Source: Prolixibacteraceae bacterium (GTDB taxonomy: Bacteria; Bacteroidota; Bacteroidia; Bacteroidales; Prolixibacteraceae). Taken from it: DNA of 64,000 bases. Below are positions 44,324-56,000 of this stretch, piece by piece. The position numbers were made by a program, and so were the translations under genes. The stretch covers positions 4,442 through 68,441 of the forward strand of contig JALOCD010000005.1 in NCBI GenBank assembly GCA_023228025.1. The letters run 5' to 3'. A model generated the notes under the pieces. It did no database searches and was not told the DNA's origin. It was given only the letters and a program-made list of their open reading frames with translations. Within the stretch, counting starts at the first letter, position 1. Every line of letters starts with the position of its first letter.

Positions 44324-47128
44324 CTAAATTTTCAATAGCTCTATTTTGCCTGCAGATTTATTTTTGGCCGGATTAGTTTCAGATGATATCGTTGCAATGG
44401 ATTTATTTTCCGTAGATTGATTGGTATCAGGTTTGTTCCTTTCTGATATTTTTTCAGTTGATTCTTTTACAACTGACTGTATTTCACTTGTTTGTGTTTC
44501 AGGAAAGGAAGAGGTATCAACTGTCAAGGTACTTGTTAAGGTAAAGTCCTTCCCATCTACAATGTCACCATCCCTGCTTGGTTTAATTGAAAATTGCAGT
44601 GTATCAGGCTCTGACACCATGTGGATTCTTTTTAACTGGGAGGTATCGATCTGGGCAAAATATTTGCCTGGGGCCAAACCCAGATAACTGAAGTAGCCAT
44701 CCGGTTCGGTCAATGTTTTTGCTACAAGTTTAGATTCCCGATTAAAGAGGTTGACGACGATCCGTCCAATACCCACAGTTTCGCCATTGTCTTTTTTATT
44801 TACTGTACCTGAAACCTCACCTACAACTGCTATAGGAACATCAATCATTTTAAATTGATTCGGATCAACTACGACGCTCATCTTTTTTTTCCTGAGTTTC
44901 CAGGCTACATTATTGAAGCTGTTTTGATCAAGCTCGACATAATAGGCAGTGTATGGCTCCAAATCCAAAACCCGGATGGTCGAATCGCGGTCATCCTGAA
45001 AGGGTCTGCCTCCACTGATACGAATATCCAGGTCATACTCCTTTGGTTCACCCGGATCGCGGCGGTCGTTGCAGTTCAGGTCCAGGAAAGGAGAAAAAAC
45101 CAGCGCCCCCTTGCCAACACTAACCCGGTTATTGGCACCAAAATATTTCGTTTTCAAATCAGCAATAAGACTTCCCCTTCCAATCTCCATCAAAGTGGTT
45201 TCGCTGTTTGATTGTCTGACCGTAACCCCAGTTTGAGCATATGGAAGGTCGTACCTGAAACCGAATTGGGCCATTTGGGTACTGCTTAAGAAATTGTTCT
45301 CATAGGAAATAGAGAAAAATCCATTTTTAAAAATATATTTCTCCAGGGCGAACCTTGCTGAAATAAAACTTCCCTGGCTATAATTGAACTGGGTTTGAGG
45401 TATCAGCATGTATCCTTTCGGTAACCTTACTGACATGGAAAGGTTACTATAGGTATAGGGTTTGCTTTGTTCAGAAAACATGGCATAATTTGTCAGATTG
45501 GTGTTAACCCCCAAAAATGCCCCGGAAATCAGCCATTCTGTTGTGGTATATTTTGTTCCAGGCATAATGATCTCGTTATAGGTCAGTCTGTTATAGAAAG
45601 ATAACTTTTGGCTTTTAATAGGTATGGTCACAATGGCCTTTCTCTCTTCAAGGTAATTGTAATTGACTGCTTTTTGACCAGGCTTGTATTTGGTGTAGTT
45701 TAATTCCATTTGGATATTTTTGAAAGGCTGATAATTCAAAATTGCTTTGCCCCTGACGCCATAGGCATATTCACCCGATAAAATTAGGTTGGAGAGTGGG
45801 CGAGTAGCCAAAGTGAAAAAGGGCATGACGGTTCCGGAAGATACAGACGAAAGATACTCTACCCCGCCCCCTAAGGTTATGCTTTTGCTAACTCCATAGT
45901 TAAAATTTCCCCTGGAGAAAATTGTGCCTTTACCGTCTTCTACCAAACCCGCACCAAAAGTATATTCCAGCTTCTTCGTAGGCATGAAATTAAATGGGAT
46001 CGTTAAGGTTTGTTCCTTGTAGCGTTCTTCACCCCATGGCCCGTAAAATTTTAGCTTAATGAACGAATTCCCATATACCAAAGGCACCTGAAAGGTGAAG
46101 AATCCCGTAGGATCCGCCTTTACATAGTCGACAAGTACATTATTGACGTACAATTCGACCATCCAGTTTGGGCTCGTATAATCGCTCAGGTTGTAGCTGC
46201 CAAAAGAACGACGGTAGGTGGTTGGCGTATTGGTCAAACGTAGGCCAACTACAGGATTGTATATGGAGGAGATAGCTTCAGTTGCTATCTTACCAAGAAT
46301 GGTCTGGCGCAACCAGGCCCGATTATTGTTAACATATTTTAGATAATAGTATTGCTGCTTTTCGGTAAATACTTCATTGGTATTGTAATTAAGCATCAGG
46401 TTGGCTTCCCCGCCGGCAATCACTGTCCCCAATGCGAGATTAAGCCTGGTATCCATTTTTTGGCCAATTTGTTGCGTGCTGATTACAGACCAATCGGCCA
46501 TTCCAATGTGAAAAAATGGATAGTTTCGTTTGATTACCGTATCTACCCTGACTTCCCCTGTAACCTTGCTAATATTTTGACGCATCTGTTCGAGCCTTTT
46601 TTCCCGCATGGATGGCAATTCCAGTTTAGTTTCCATCGATACTGAAAGCGTTCGGACCGAAAATTTGCAGTTTAGTCCGAATATTTCTCCAAAATAGTTC
46701 GAAAGTAGATAAAGATTGGTCTCCGTTCGGACCAGGTCCCCCTTTTTAATTTGAAATTGTTTCCCTTGAAACTGTATCATGCTGTTTTTGTGATCCACCA
46801 AATAGGGCTCTTTTATTGTGACAAAGTACCCTGAAATGGAATCCATGGATTGGGACATGACAGTTTTGAATTGCAGGAAGTCAAAAATTTCCTTAACCGG
46901 AAGATAAACCACCTCTTTCTGAATGACAGCAGGTATTTCGATCCCGCCAATATCTTTTACCTGAAGAAATACCGAAATCTCGTCAAAGACCGGTTCGTTT
47001 TGAGCATCAGTCTGAAATGGAGATATTATTAGGGAAAGTATAAAACCGACAATAATCCATCTGCTGCAAATCAAGAGTTTGCAACGGATGAATGCATAGA
47101 CAACACTTTGTAGTACTGTTGTATTCAA
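44324..47128 (-). CDS. fimbrial-usher-like outer-membrane protein
   Basis: A 934-residue exported protein. After a signal peptide (hydrophobic core IIVGFILSLIISPF, ending TDAQ) comes an N-terminal domain, then a large barrel region. The part GSYNLSDYTSPNWMVELY, VNNVLVDYVKADPTGFF and YGPWGEERYKEQTL resembles the 'NGxxVyxxxVxPGPFxI' plug segment of chaperone-usher pilus ushers. The C-terminus has a 'DxNCNDRRDPGEP' calcium-loop-like segment, a carboxypeptidase-regulatory-like domain (GRIVVNLFNRES...GYFSYLGLAPGKYFAQID) and a polar tail. The start is a TTG right after a stop codon; no ATG exists before the signal peptide. No PapD-like chaperone is nearby. It follows a DUF4402 gene, a common pairing with such ushers; I infer export or anchoring of that subunit. 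Confidence 0.7.
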   Translation of the reverse strand: MNTTVLQSVVYAFIRCKLLICSRWIIVGFILSLIISPFQTDAQNEPVFDEISVFLQVKDIGGIEIPAVIQKEVVYLPVKEIFDFLQFKTVMSQSMDSISGYFVTIKEPYLVDHKNSMIQFQGKQFQIKKGDLVRTETNLYLLSNYFGEIFGLNCKFSVRTLSVSMETKLELPSMREKRLEQMRQNISKVTGEVRVDTVIKRNYPFFHIGMADWSVISTQQIGQKMDTRLNLALGTVIAGGEANLMLNYNTNEVFTEKQQYYYLKYVNNNRAWLRQTILGKIATEAISSIYNPVVGLRLTNTPTTYRRSFGSYNLSDYTSPNWMVELYVNNVLVDYVKADPTGFFTFQVPLVYGNSFIKLKFYGPWGEERYKEQTLTIPFNFMPTKKLEYTFGAGLVEDGKGTIFSRGNFNYGVSKSITLGGGVEYLSSVSSGTVMPFFTLATRPLSNLILSGEYAYGVRGKAILNYQPFKNIQMELNYTKYKPGQKAVNYNYLEERKAIVTIPIKSQKLSFYNRLTYNEIIMPGTKYTTTEWLISGAFLGVNTNLTNYAMFSEQSKPYTYSNLSMSVRLPKGYMLIPQTQFNYSQGSFISARFALEKYIFKNGFFSISYENNFLSSTQMAQFGFRYDLPYAQTGVTVRQSNSETTLMEIGRGSLIADLKTKYFGANNRVSVGKGALVFSPFLDLNCNDRRDPGEPKEYDLDIRISGGRPFQDDRDSTIRVLDLEPYTAYYVELDQNSFNNVAWKLRKKKMSVVVDPNQFKMIDVPIAVVGEVSGTVNKKDNGETVGIGRIVVNLFNRESKLVAKTLTEPDGYFSYLGLAPGKYFAQIDTSQLKRIHMVSEPDTLQFSIKPSRDGDIVDGKDFTLTSTLTVDTSSFPETQTSEIQSVVKESTEKISERNKPDTNQSTENKSIATISSETNPAKNKSAGKIELLKI

Positions 47129-47388
47129 CTAAAGGAAATTGTTAATAGGGTTTTGGAATGAATAATTGTCCCTGACTATGAGTTTATCAGTTTTCCACGT
47201 TTTTTCTTTCTCACACAGTCTCTGTAACAAAGGTTTATCGACCAGGTTGCATTGATTACAATGTATTATAGCCACTGAATTCAAGATTTGAAGATATAGT
47301 TTTTGGTTCAAGAGGCAAAGGTCTGATAGATCGCCTGACAACCTGCTCAAAGCGATATCTTTATTAGTGCTTAAATGAGAACATTGAA
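47129..47388. other. gap between DUF4402 and usher-like genes
   Basis: An 87-codon frame crosses this gap, starting in the DUF4402 stop and ending one base before the usher TTG. Its composition (many Leu, Cys, Asn, no domain) does not look like a protein, and I leave it uncalled. A missing or degraded chaperone gene would be expected in such a position, but no remnant is recognised. Confidence 0.4.
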
Positions 47389-47934
47389 TCATTGCTGAAT
47401 GAAAGTAATTGAAAATGTGCCTGTATAATTACCTGCAGGATTGGCAGACATGGTTCCTACGGTGAGAGTGCCTCCAACGTAAACATATGTTATTGGGTTC
47501 TGGGTAACAAATGGGGAGCCTACACTGGATGCCCCAATTGTCAATGAAAGTGTACCACCATTACTACCTGTCAATGTTGCCGGTAGTCCATTTTGTATGG
47601 TAATCAGCGTACCTGGATGAGCAGTAACTTCAAAAAGCGCAGGCGTAGGGATGGTATGAGCATTGAATCCCAAAGAAGGAATGATTACTGAACCTCCAGG
47701 GGTGACTGCCCCTCCAAAGTCTACACTTATTGTACCTGAGGTACCTGATTGAATGAAAGTTCCAAAGTTAAGGTGTTGCAAAGTACTGACAGAAACCTGG
47801 ATCGGTTTTGGCGGTTTTTCCTGCGCAACCAATGACCAATTTACCAACAGTAAACTAACCAGAACGACAAAAGTCATTAACCCTCTTTTCAGGAACATTA
47901 AATTTAGAAAGATATTTGAAGTTTGATAAAGCAT
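47389..47934 (-). CDS. DUF4402 domain protein (putative surface subunit)
   Basis: A 181-residue exported protein; the first Met (47934) is 11 bases after the giant-protein stop, and a second Met at 47898 would give a cleaner signal peptide (MFLKRGLMTFVVLVSLLL, ending SLVAQ). The mature domain, QHLNFGTFIQSGTSGTISVDF to NYTGTFSITFIQQ, is DUF4402: all-beta, about 140 residues, with the typical LNFG start and G-x-Y-x-G-T-F-x-I-T-F end, similar to pilin-like Ig folds. In Bacteria it accompanies usher-like proteins, as here. The 260 bases to the usher-like gene contain no convincing gene. Confidence 0.85.
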   Translation of the reverse strand: MLYQTSNIFLNLMFLKRGLMTFVVLVSLLLVNWSLVAQEKPPKPIQVSVSTLQHLNFGTFIQSGTSGTISVDFGGAVTPGGSVIIPSLGFNAHTIPTPALFEVTAHPGTLITIQNGLPATLTGSNGGTLSLTIGASSVGSPFVTQNPITYVYVGGTLTVGTMSANPAGNYTGTFSITFIQQ

Positions 47935-47945
47935 GTTTATATCTC

Positions 47946-50052
47946 TTATTTTCGTCGGATAATGGTTTTTTCTGAATAGCTATTCCCTCCTGAAACCAGG
48001 GTCACAACATAAATTCCACTTTGCCAGTCGACGCCGACCTCAATTGACTGATTAAAAGTAATATTTTTTGTCAACAAAGTTTGACCAAGCATATTGGTAA
48101 TCTTCAATTTGCCATCAATGCCTTCAGGAAGATTGGATTTGATAATCAGCGTACCGGCGGTTCTTGAAAGGGTAAACAGTTTTACAGGCGCGGAGGTGGT
48201 ACTGTACTTGTAGCCAACCATGGCCAATACGAGGGAGAAACGATTGTTGATATCCCCCTTATTTGCATAGAACCGATATTTGGGCTCCTTTCTAAGATCC
48301 TGGTGAACATTGTTGGATTTATCCTCCAAATAGATGGTGAGGTCTGAAGGTAATTTGGATAGATCTACCGCCGCGATATTCATCCAACCTTCCTTTAAAG
48401 CCTTTATACCTATCGGAATTCTGGTGAGAGAGTCAACTGGTTCAGGCATTCCGCTGATAGAGAGATATTGGGAATTGCCGGCTATTTCATATATATTCGG
48501 TACTGCAACATCCGTATTCATCAATTTTAGCGCATCATATTCCGAATCAAACATGCGGGTAGTTTTGTTGTCAAAATAGATAACATAAGCGTCCACCAAG
48601 GCATTTTGCTGATTGAGTGATGCGGAAAATCTCATGATTGGCCTTGGATCAAATCTAGCAGCCTTGTAGGTTGGATTGAGGTCGGTGGTCCTCATGGCAT
48701 TTGAAAAATCCAAACTACCGGATCCTGTATTTGTAACATGTACAAAAAATCCTTGCATAGAGGGGATAATATTGGTTGATCCCCCACTGGAGACCCCATT
48801 AATATAAGAATCGTATACTCCGCTGTACTGATCTGATGCACCACTGGCATTGAAAAACCAGATGGCATTGTCAACGTTGGTCCTATTGGCCAAATTCCAG
48901 TTGATTGGGGAAGGGTAGGGGTTCCCGACAAGATTAAATCCCTGGGTATAGGTCCTGTTGTGGTTGTACAAGGTGGCGGACATGCTTCCGTCGTTGACAC
49001 TTCCAGTCATGCTAAAGGTTTGTTGATTGCCACCATCCCCGAAGTTGGCGGCATAACCAGTCATCGGCGATAATCCTGTAACTCCGGTGGTTGCCCATCC
49101 CGAAATATAAGTAGTAACACCCAATATAATTGTAGAGTTATCTTCATTATAAGCATAGAATGTTGGGATCGTGGCATTTCCTGACAAGGTTGCGGAGAGT
49201 GATGCGCTCGTAAATGGGGAACTAAGATATTTGTAGCCAAAGGCTGATGGAATATAACGCTCCATTGTTACGTTTCCCGTCACGGCTCCTGCACCTGATC
49301 CATCGATCAATGCTGTTTGTGAGGCAGAGGATTTGAGTGTTAAATTTCCATTGGCAGCAAGATTTCCCAAAGTTGCCTTGACAATATCCGTGACATTCAA
49401 TGCCCCTGAAAGTGTTACTCCCGCTGAATTGTTGACAGTCAGGCTCGCGATGGTATTACCCGCAAAAGTATTTGCTGGTATTGTTTGGGCTGAAGACCCC
49501 TTCATCTCAATGGTTCCGCCGGAGGCTGTAAAAGTACCACTGTTGGCTATGGCACCCGCTATTTGCAGCGTATTTCCGGTTACGGTAAGAGAGGCGCCCG
49601 ACCCAATCGATAAGTTATTGGCAGTCCCGACTGAACCTCCGTTTAGGGTTGGATAATTGGTCGCCGTGCCAATGGAGACATTGGTCGAAATTCCTGGAAT
49701 TTGGCTGCATGTCCAGTTGGCGGCAGTATTCCAGTCGATACTGGTACCTCCTACCCATGAGCCAAAAGGTGTTGCGGCAACTGAATGTGTTCCGGTTAGT
49801 TGTATGTTGCATGTGAATGGGGCAAGCGTATAGCCATAAATATTGTAAACAGTATTTGTCACAATGGGTGAGCCGGTCACTGTAATTGATCCGCCAGTTC
49901 CATCCACGAACAGTCCTGAGTTTGAGTTGTCGGCATTGTTCCTGAGCTGGTACCTGACATTTAGTTCCGAGTTATTGATGGTAAAGACAGGTCCAACACC
50001 TACACAAACGGAAGATGGTCCGGAGAAGGTTGGCGTATTAGTAGGCTGTACA
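47946..50052 (-). CDS. C-terminal part of the giant T9SS surface protein, after a frameshift
   Basis: The open frame from about 50052 down to 47946 continues the giant repeat protein one base out of register; the first ATG in it is at 49907 (653 residues). It reads GVQPTNTPTFSGPSSVCVGV, then an Ig-like region, a W-rich module (SIDWNTAANWTCSQIP), repeats and NLVGNPYPSPINWN, a segment common in gliding-phylum surface proteins. The end (LKITNMLGQTLLTKNITF...GIYVVTLVSGGNSYSEKTIIRRK) is a type A T9SS C-terminal sorting domain, so the full protein would pass the outer membrane by type IX secretion and be attached or released. As a separate protein it would lack a signal peptide and could not be exported. 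Confidence 0.85.
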
Positions 50053-53000
50053 CCAATATAACAGTTTTTGATGCGCTCCCCTGGATGGCGGGGGTGGCAG
50101 TAATCGATTCAACGACACTTACAGAATTGTTTATGGAAACAACCCCCCAGGTCACTGAAATACTATTTGTACTAGCGCCTGAATTGATAACGCCATTCCC
50201 TGACAGCGACCAGGCATAACTATGCCCACTCACCAGTGGTGTTGAATAGGTTTCGGTGGCGCCTGTACAAACTTTTTGATTTCCGGTAATTACGGGAGTT
50301 GGGGTTGTACTGGTCGTTACGGAGATACTGTTGGTGGATTGACAGCCGGCAGATGTTGTTTTTGTTAAGCCAATGGTATAGGGACCAGGCGTATTGGTAC
50401 CCCAGGTGACCGTGTAAGTAGAGGTGTTTCCGGTAAGAGGTGTTCCATTGGAACTCAAAGTCCAAGCGTAAGTGTTGGCATCGGTTGGAGTGGTATATGC
50501 GACAACTTCATTGATGCCCACCTGTGTCCTTCCGGTTATGGTGTTATCCGGCATTGGATGTACAGTAATAACAGCAGTTGTCGTATAATCACCAATTCCG
50601 GCCACCCCGTTAAAATCGTTTACATTGGTTATATGAAAATTGAAATTGGTATCCGTCGTGATTGGTTGGGTAATCCCTTGTGACCCGGAAGTAAGTACAA
50701 TTGAAACAGGTGATGAAGCAATGTTGTTTAATGTTGTCGTAACGGAGCCGAGCTGATATGTTAACGACCAGGGCGCTGTTCCTGTAAGTGCAACTGTAAC
50801 AGTAGTAGATGCAACATTGTCATTGCAAATGGCAGCTGTCAGCGGGCTTGTGATTGTCGCTGTAGGCAATGGCAAACTTCCTCCACCAATGGTGAGGTAA
50901 TGAAGATCGGTCCCATCGGCCAAAGCGATGGCAGCGTCAGTGGTCACAAGTCCGGCATCAGGTCCATTGTCGGTTACCACATTTCCCCGGTTTTCCCACC
51001 TTGAGTTTGATGGAACCCACTCGACTACCCTTATTTTACTTCTGTCAGAAGGTGTAGATAGATGATATCCGCTGTTGGCATCCCATCGAAGGGTGGCATT
51101 TGCACTTCCTGAACCAACTCCCCGGACCCGCCAGTATTCATTGTTACTTACGCTGGCCACAGGCGTCAACATATTGGTAATTGTCAGAGAGGGTGAGTTG
51201 GAATTAGGGCTGTTGTTAAAATATTCGGCCTCCCATACACCCGCAGTAACCACTCCGGACAGATAAACCTGACCATACCTTGGTGATGGACTACTCTTTC
51301 CTAGCGGGAAGGTGAAGAAGGAGCCGTTGCTGATCTGTTTCCGCAGGGGACCGTTGATGTAAGAGCTTACCGAACCACCGCTTACCGCTGAGGTGCTGGC
51401 ATTGGTAAGTGTCAGCGTGTTGGTTGCGTTGGTCGTAATTGCGCCGCTTGTAAGTGTAAGGTTATTTGCTATTAGGGCATTACCTCCTCCGGTAATAGTC
51501 ACACCAGCAGGATTTGAAATGGCGAAGTCATAAAAGTTTTCGGTGATAGCCCCGGAGGAGATCGTCATGGTTTGGGCAGTACCTCCTTCAAAACTCACAA
51601 ACCCGGTTCCTGGTATGAAACCGCCAGTCGATGGAGAGACATTAAAATCTGTCCAGTTATTCAAGATGTGAAGTGGCATGTTATGAAGTGTAGCGCTTAA
51701 TTTAGCCCCATTGTTAATCGTCAGATTACCAAGGATTTTAGTAACATCTGCACTCATGTACTTAATTCCGGGACCGGTAAGGATCAGGTTCTGATATGGT
51801 TTTGCAAGGTTTCCGGGTTTCAAAGGCATTTGCGCATCGATTGAACCATATAGTTCTACCGTTGTACCGGTGGATGCCATAAAACGGTCATAATTGCCAC
51901 CAGGGAAAACGAACATTCCGCCCGTTGAGTTTTCAATCATCATCTTTCCGGTACCCGCATGGGTCGTATCGGTAATTGATCCCAAACTGTGGTTGATACT
52001 CTGTTTCAGGTCAAATGTACCCTGGATATCCACGGAAGCAGCGGAGGCACTGTTGATGTTCATGGTAACAGTGTGTCCGGGTTGAATGAAAACAGGATTT
52101 CCCAAAGGGTAACAGTTACAAGTTGGGTTGGTAGGTGCATCCTCAGCCCAAATGGCCGTATTGTTCCAATTGCCACTTGCAATCGTGTACAACGTATGAA
52201 CAAGGCCAAAGTTTGCTATCTCACCTGCGGTGTATTCACCTGTAAACAGATCATTTACAGTGATGGTGTGGTTGGTTGCATTGATAGACCCAGATGAATA
52301 TTGAACCCATAAGGAGCTGCTAAAACGTGCGCTGATATAATTAATCTCTGTTCCGGTAACCTCTGCGGTACCATATTGGTAAACCTGGGTGACTGCGCTA
52401 ACACCGGAGAGACCCGTTACGGTCGTTTTCCAATAATAATTCAATTGGTCAGTTGTTGGGGTAAAGTCGCTGGGATGTGCTGTATTTACGGGGACTACTG
52501 TAATGGATCCAGCGTTGGCAGAGGTAAAAGTAAAGGTAACCGGTCTATATTTTCCGGTAGAGCCAATCGGAAAAACAAAATTGGTTGCAGATCCTGAAAA
52601 ATATTTTTGCACTCCCTTGTCACTGTTGGCGCCATTTAATTTGATCATTCGGTTAATATCATAGGTGCCGCCAAAAGAAGAGTTTATATCCATAACAAGC
52701 AGATAGTCATTGATGTAAAGCAAGCCTGAGGTAAGCGTTAACTGCCCTGTAATCCATGAATCCCCAATTATATCCGCCCCATTCGCATTGTTGAGTGTTA
52801 TATTTCCGAATTTACCGCTTCCTGAGGTGGTGATGGTTTGTTTGGCGCTGTTTGCCAACAGGATACCACCGGAGGAGGATGAACTTGAATGGATGGCAGA
52901 GTTAGAGATATCACCCATGGCGGTGATGGTGTTTGCGGCATCAGCCAGAGTGCCGGAGGTAATGGTCAAATTGGTATTGACCCTGATGTTGCTGGATGAA

Positions 53001-56000
53001 CCAAGCGTGATGGATGGGGTTGAGGTCAATGAACCGATTACCAGATTGGCAAAATTAGTAAGGTTGGAACCTGTTCCTGTGATATTACCAGTACCGGTAA
53101 AGGTCGTGGTTTGGGTGCTGGAAGCTGCAACGCTGGCCTGATAACCTCCAGCATTGGTCCCGGTAGTAGAGGTTGTGTTGTTGTTGATAAGACTTCCCCC
53201 AATCGTCACACTCAAATCGTTGGCTTTAAAAATAGAGCCTGTACCGTTAATCGTCAGGTTGTGCAGAATAGAAATTGAATTGACAGAAAGGCTTGCGGTT
53301 TTGTTGTTGGTGGTACCATCAACGGTTAGGTTCCACAATGGGGCAACAGCGTTTAATTTGAAGGTTTGGGCGGCCGCAGTTGAGCTATTTCCAATGGTTA
53401 CCGTATGCCCTCCGGTGCTCCCGTTTACAGTATAGCTCCCTGGTTCCAGGTAGAAGTCCGCATAGCTGCTGCCCGCCTTAACAATGATAAGGTTACCTCC
53501 TGTTACATTGAACTGACTTCCCGTATTCAACACCTCAAACATACTCCGGGTGGCATCGAAACTATTTCCTTTGACCGTCACAGTTCCGCCTGATTGGTTG
53601 TAGATCAATGATCCAAGGGTATTGGCGAGATTTCTTCTTACCTGTCCATCAACATTGAGCGATCCGCCCGAAATATAAATTTCAGGAGCCCCTGAAGCGG
53701 CATATTCGATGTCGTTGTTCGACCCTCCGTTGTTGCCAATGTTCGCTATACCGGCATTCAATATCTCCAATTTGCCCAATAGTAGCAAATCGGATGCATT
53801 GTTGTTGGCAGCCCCAATATTCATCGTACCCAGATTAGCAGACAAGCAACCAGTGGAAGGAATGGTAAAGGCGTTGGTGGTCGACAAAGTCAGGGTAACA
53901 TTTGAATTGGATAACCGGAAAGTACCATTGGTGAGGGTCATGGCTGTTGCCAGCGTGCTATTTAAAGTCATCGCGTTGACGGTAGCCTCCAAAATTGAAG
54001 TACGGTCAGTTCCTTTGTTGATTGTTAAGGCATTAAAATCTGTACGGGTTGCGGTAGTCCCACCGATCTGCTTATTTGCGGCGCCGGTAAAGGTTACATT
54101 ACAGATTTGGGAAGCGCCGGCAATCATGTCGAATATTCCGTTGTTGGTAAGGCTTCCTTGCATGGAGAGCGTATTGGTCGCGGCCAAATTGGCCGCAACA
54201 TCGAAAATCGCGCCACTGGCGACGGTCACGTCGCCAGCTACCGACACATTTTGTGCAGTACTTCCTCCATTTGTAAACTGGAGGTTTCCGTTGTTAACAT
54301 TGAGGTTTCCGTTGATGGTTATGTTCCGGGTAGTGTTTTGGATGTTCAACAGCGCAAGACCACTTACACTTGATCCGGAAACATTGATATTCATATCTTG
54401 GTATATCTGCAAATCGGTATTGGGCATTGTGATGTTTTTTCCGGTAGCAGGAGATAGTATCAGGTTGTAATAAGAGGCAATGTTTGTAGGATTGCTGCCG
54501 ACCAAATAGGTGGTTGGCATGGTGAAAGCAACACCAATATTCCCAGGGGCGGTTTCAGTGTAGTATTCAACGGTTCCACCGGAAGCGCCAAGGAAATTGC
54601 CAAAATCCCCGGAAGGGAAGACGGCGGTTGCTGTCGACGAACTTACGCGCAACTTACCTGTGCCAGTAACAGAGCCAAATACATGACCGGTTGTGGTATT
54701 GACATCGAGCGTTGAGCCGGTATTGATCTGCAAGCTGCTAACAATTTTCGTGTTGGCAGATATGGTGACCACATGGTTGTTGCTCCCTCCATCGCCAATC
54801 ACAACCAGATCACTTGCAGTGGGTAAGGATGTGACAGCTGCACCGGTGTGGCTAATATTAGACCAAGTGGAAAGACTACCCCAATCACCATTAGCAATGC
54901 TGTAATAAACCTTGACAGTCCCGAAAGCAAGTGTTTCACCCGCAGTATACTCCCCGTCAAGGTATTGTATTGCCGGGAAATAGATGTTTTTTCCTATGAT
55001 ATCAACTTGCAGGGCATCTCCTTTGACCCAGGCGAATGGACGGTAAACACCTGTAATATAGGTATTGTCATTGCCAACAACATCGCCTGCAATATAATGA
55101 TAAGTGTGGGAAACTGATCCTGGTTGGATTCCTGTTATTGAACTGGAAGTTACTTTCCAGTAATATGTTAAGGAATTTTTAGTTGGATCAGCGGAAGGAT
55201 GCACAAATGCAATGGGTTTTGCAGTCACATCGCCCCAGTGAGTTGGCGCCTGCGAAATATCGATTGTGGCTGGATGGTAAGTAGTTGAACCAAAAGGATA
55301 TAAGAAAGATCCGATGGCGCTAAATGTTTTGGTTATACCACCATCACTTTGATTCCCGGCACTCTTTATCATCTTTGTATCGCCAAATGTGGTTGGTGTG
55401 GCTGTGCCGGTTAAGGCATCATAAATAGCGCTGGTGGCAGAAAATTTAAGATTGAAGCTGGCGATATCCAAGATGCCATTTACCAGTCTTAAATTGCCGT
55501 TTATAGTCTGATTGAAAGTAAATGAGGCAGTTCCAGTTGTTTTGTTTATACCTAAATTGCCAAAGATACCTGTTCCCGAACCGCCGATGGTTTGGGCCAA
55601 TGTCCCGTTCAATAGGATGCTTCCATTTGCCTGGCTGTTATGGGTACCTGAATTGATAATGTTCCCATCAGCATAGATGGTAAAGCCCTGGTCATTTAAA
55701 CTACATCCATTGTTGATTGTCAGCAGTCCCCTCACAGTAAGGTTATTGGTAATGTTGGTGTTGCTGGCATTTGAAAGTGTGAAGTTATTCAGACCGCTTG
55801 TGATGCTTCCTGTATTGGTAAAGGTTTGTACCCCGGACCCGTTGAAGGTGGTTGTATTGGCACCCGGTGTATAGGTTGCTGCTGATGCTAAACTGAAATT
55901 ATGATCAACTTCCAGCCCGATAGTATTTGTATTCATGTCCAGGGTGGCTCCATTCCCAATAGAAAGATCATTTAAAACAGTCAGGGTTGATCCAGGAGTG

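Noticed and set aside
47129..47392. 87-residue frame overlapping the DUF4402 stop by ATGA
   Set aside because: Sequence is low in charged residues, rich in Leu, Cys and Asn, and matches no chaperone or other family; it ends at the stop just before the usher TTG simply because that stop is in the usher frame.
50000..50064. Programmed ribosomal frameshift in the giant gene
   Set aside because: No slippery heptamer or downstream pseudoknot is seen at the junction; a one-base deletion or sequencing error explains it more simply.
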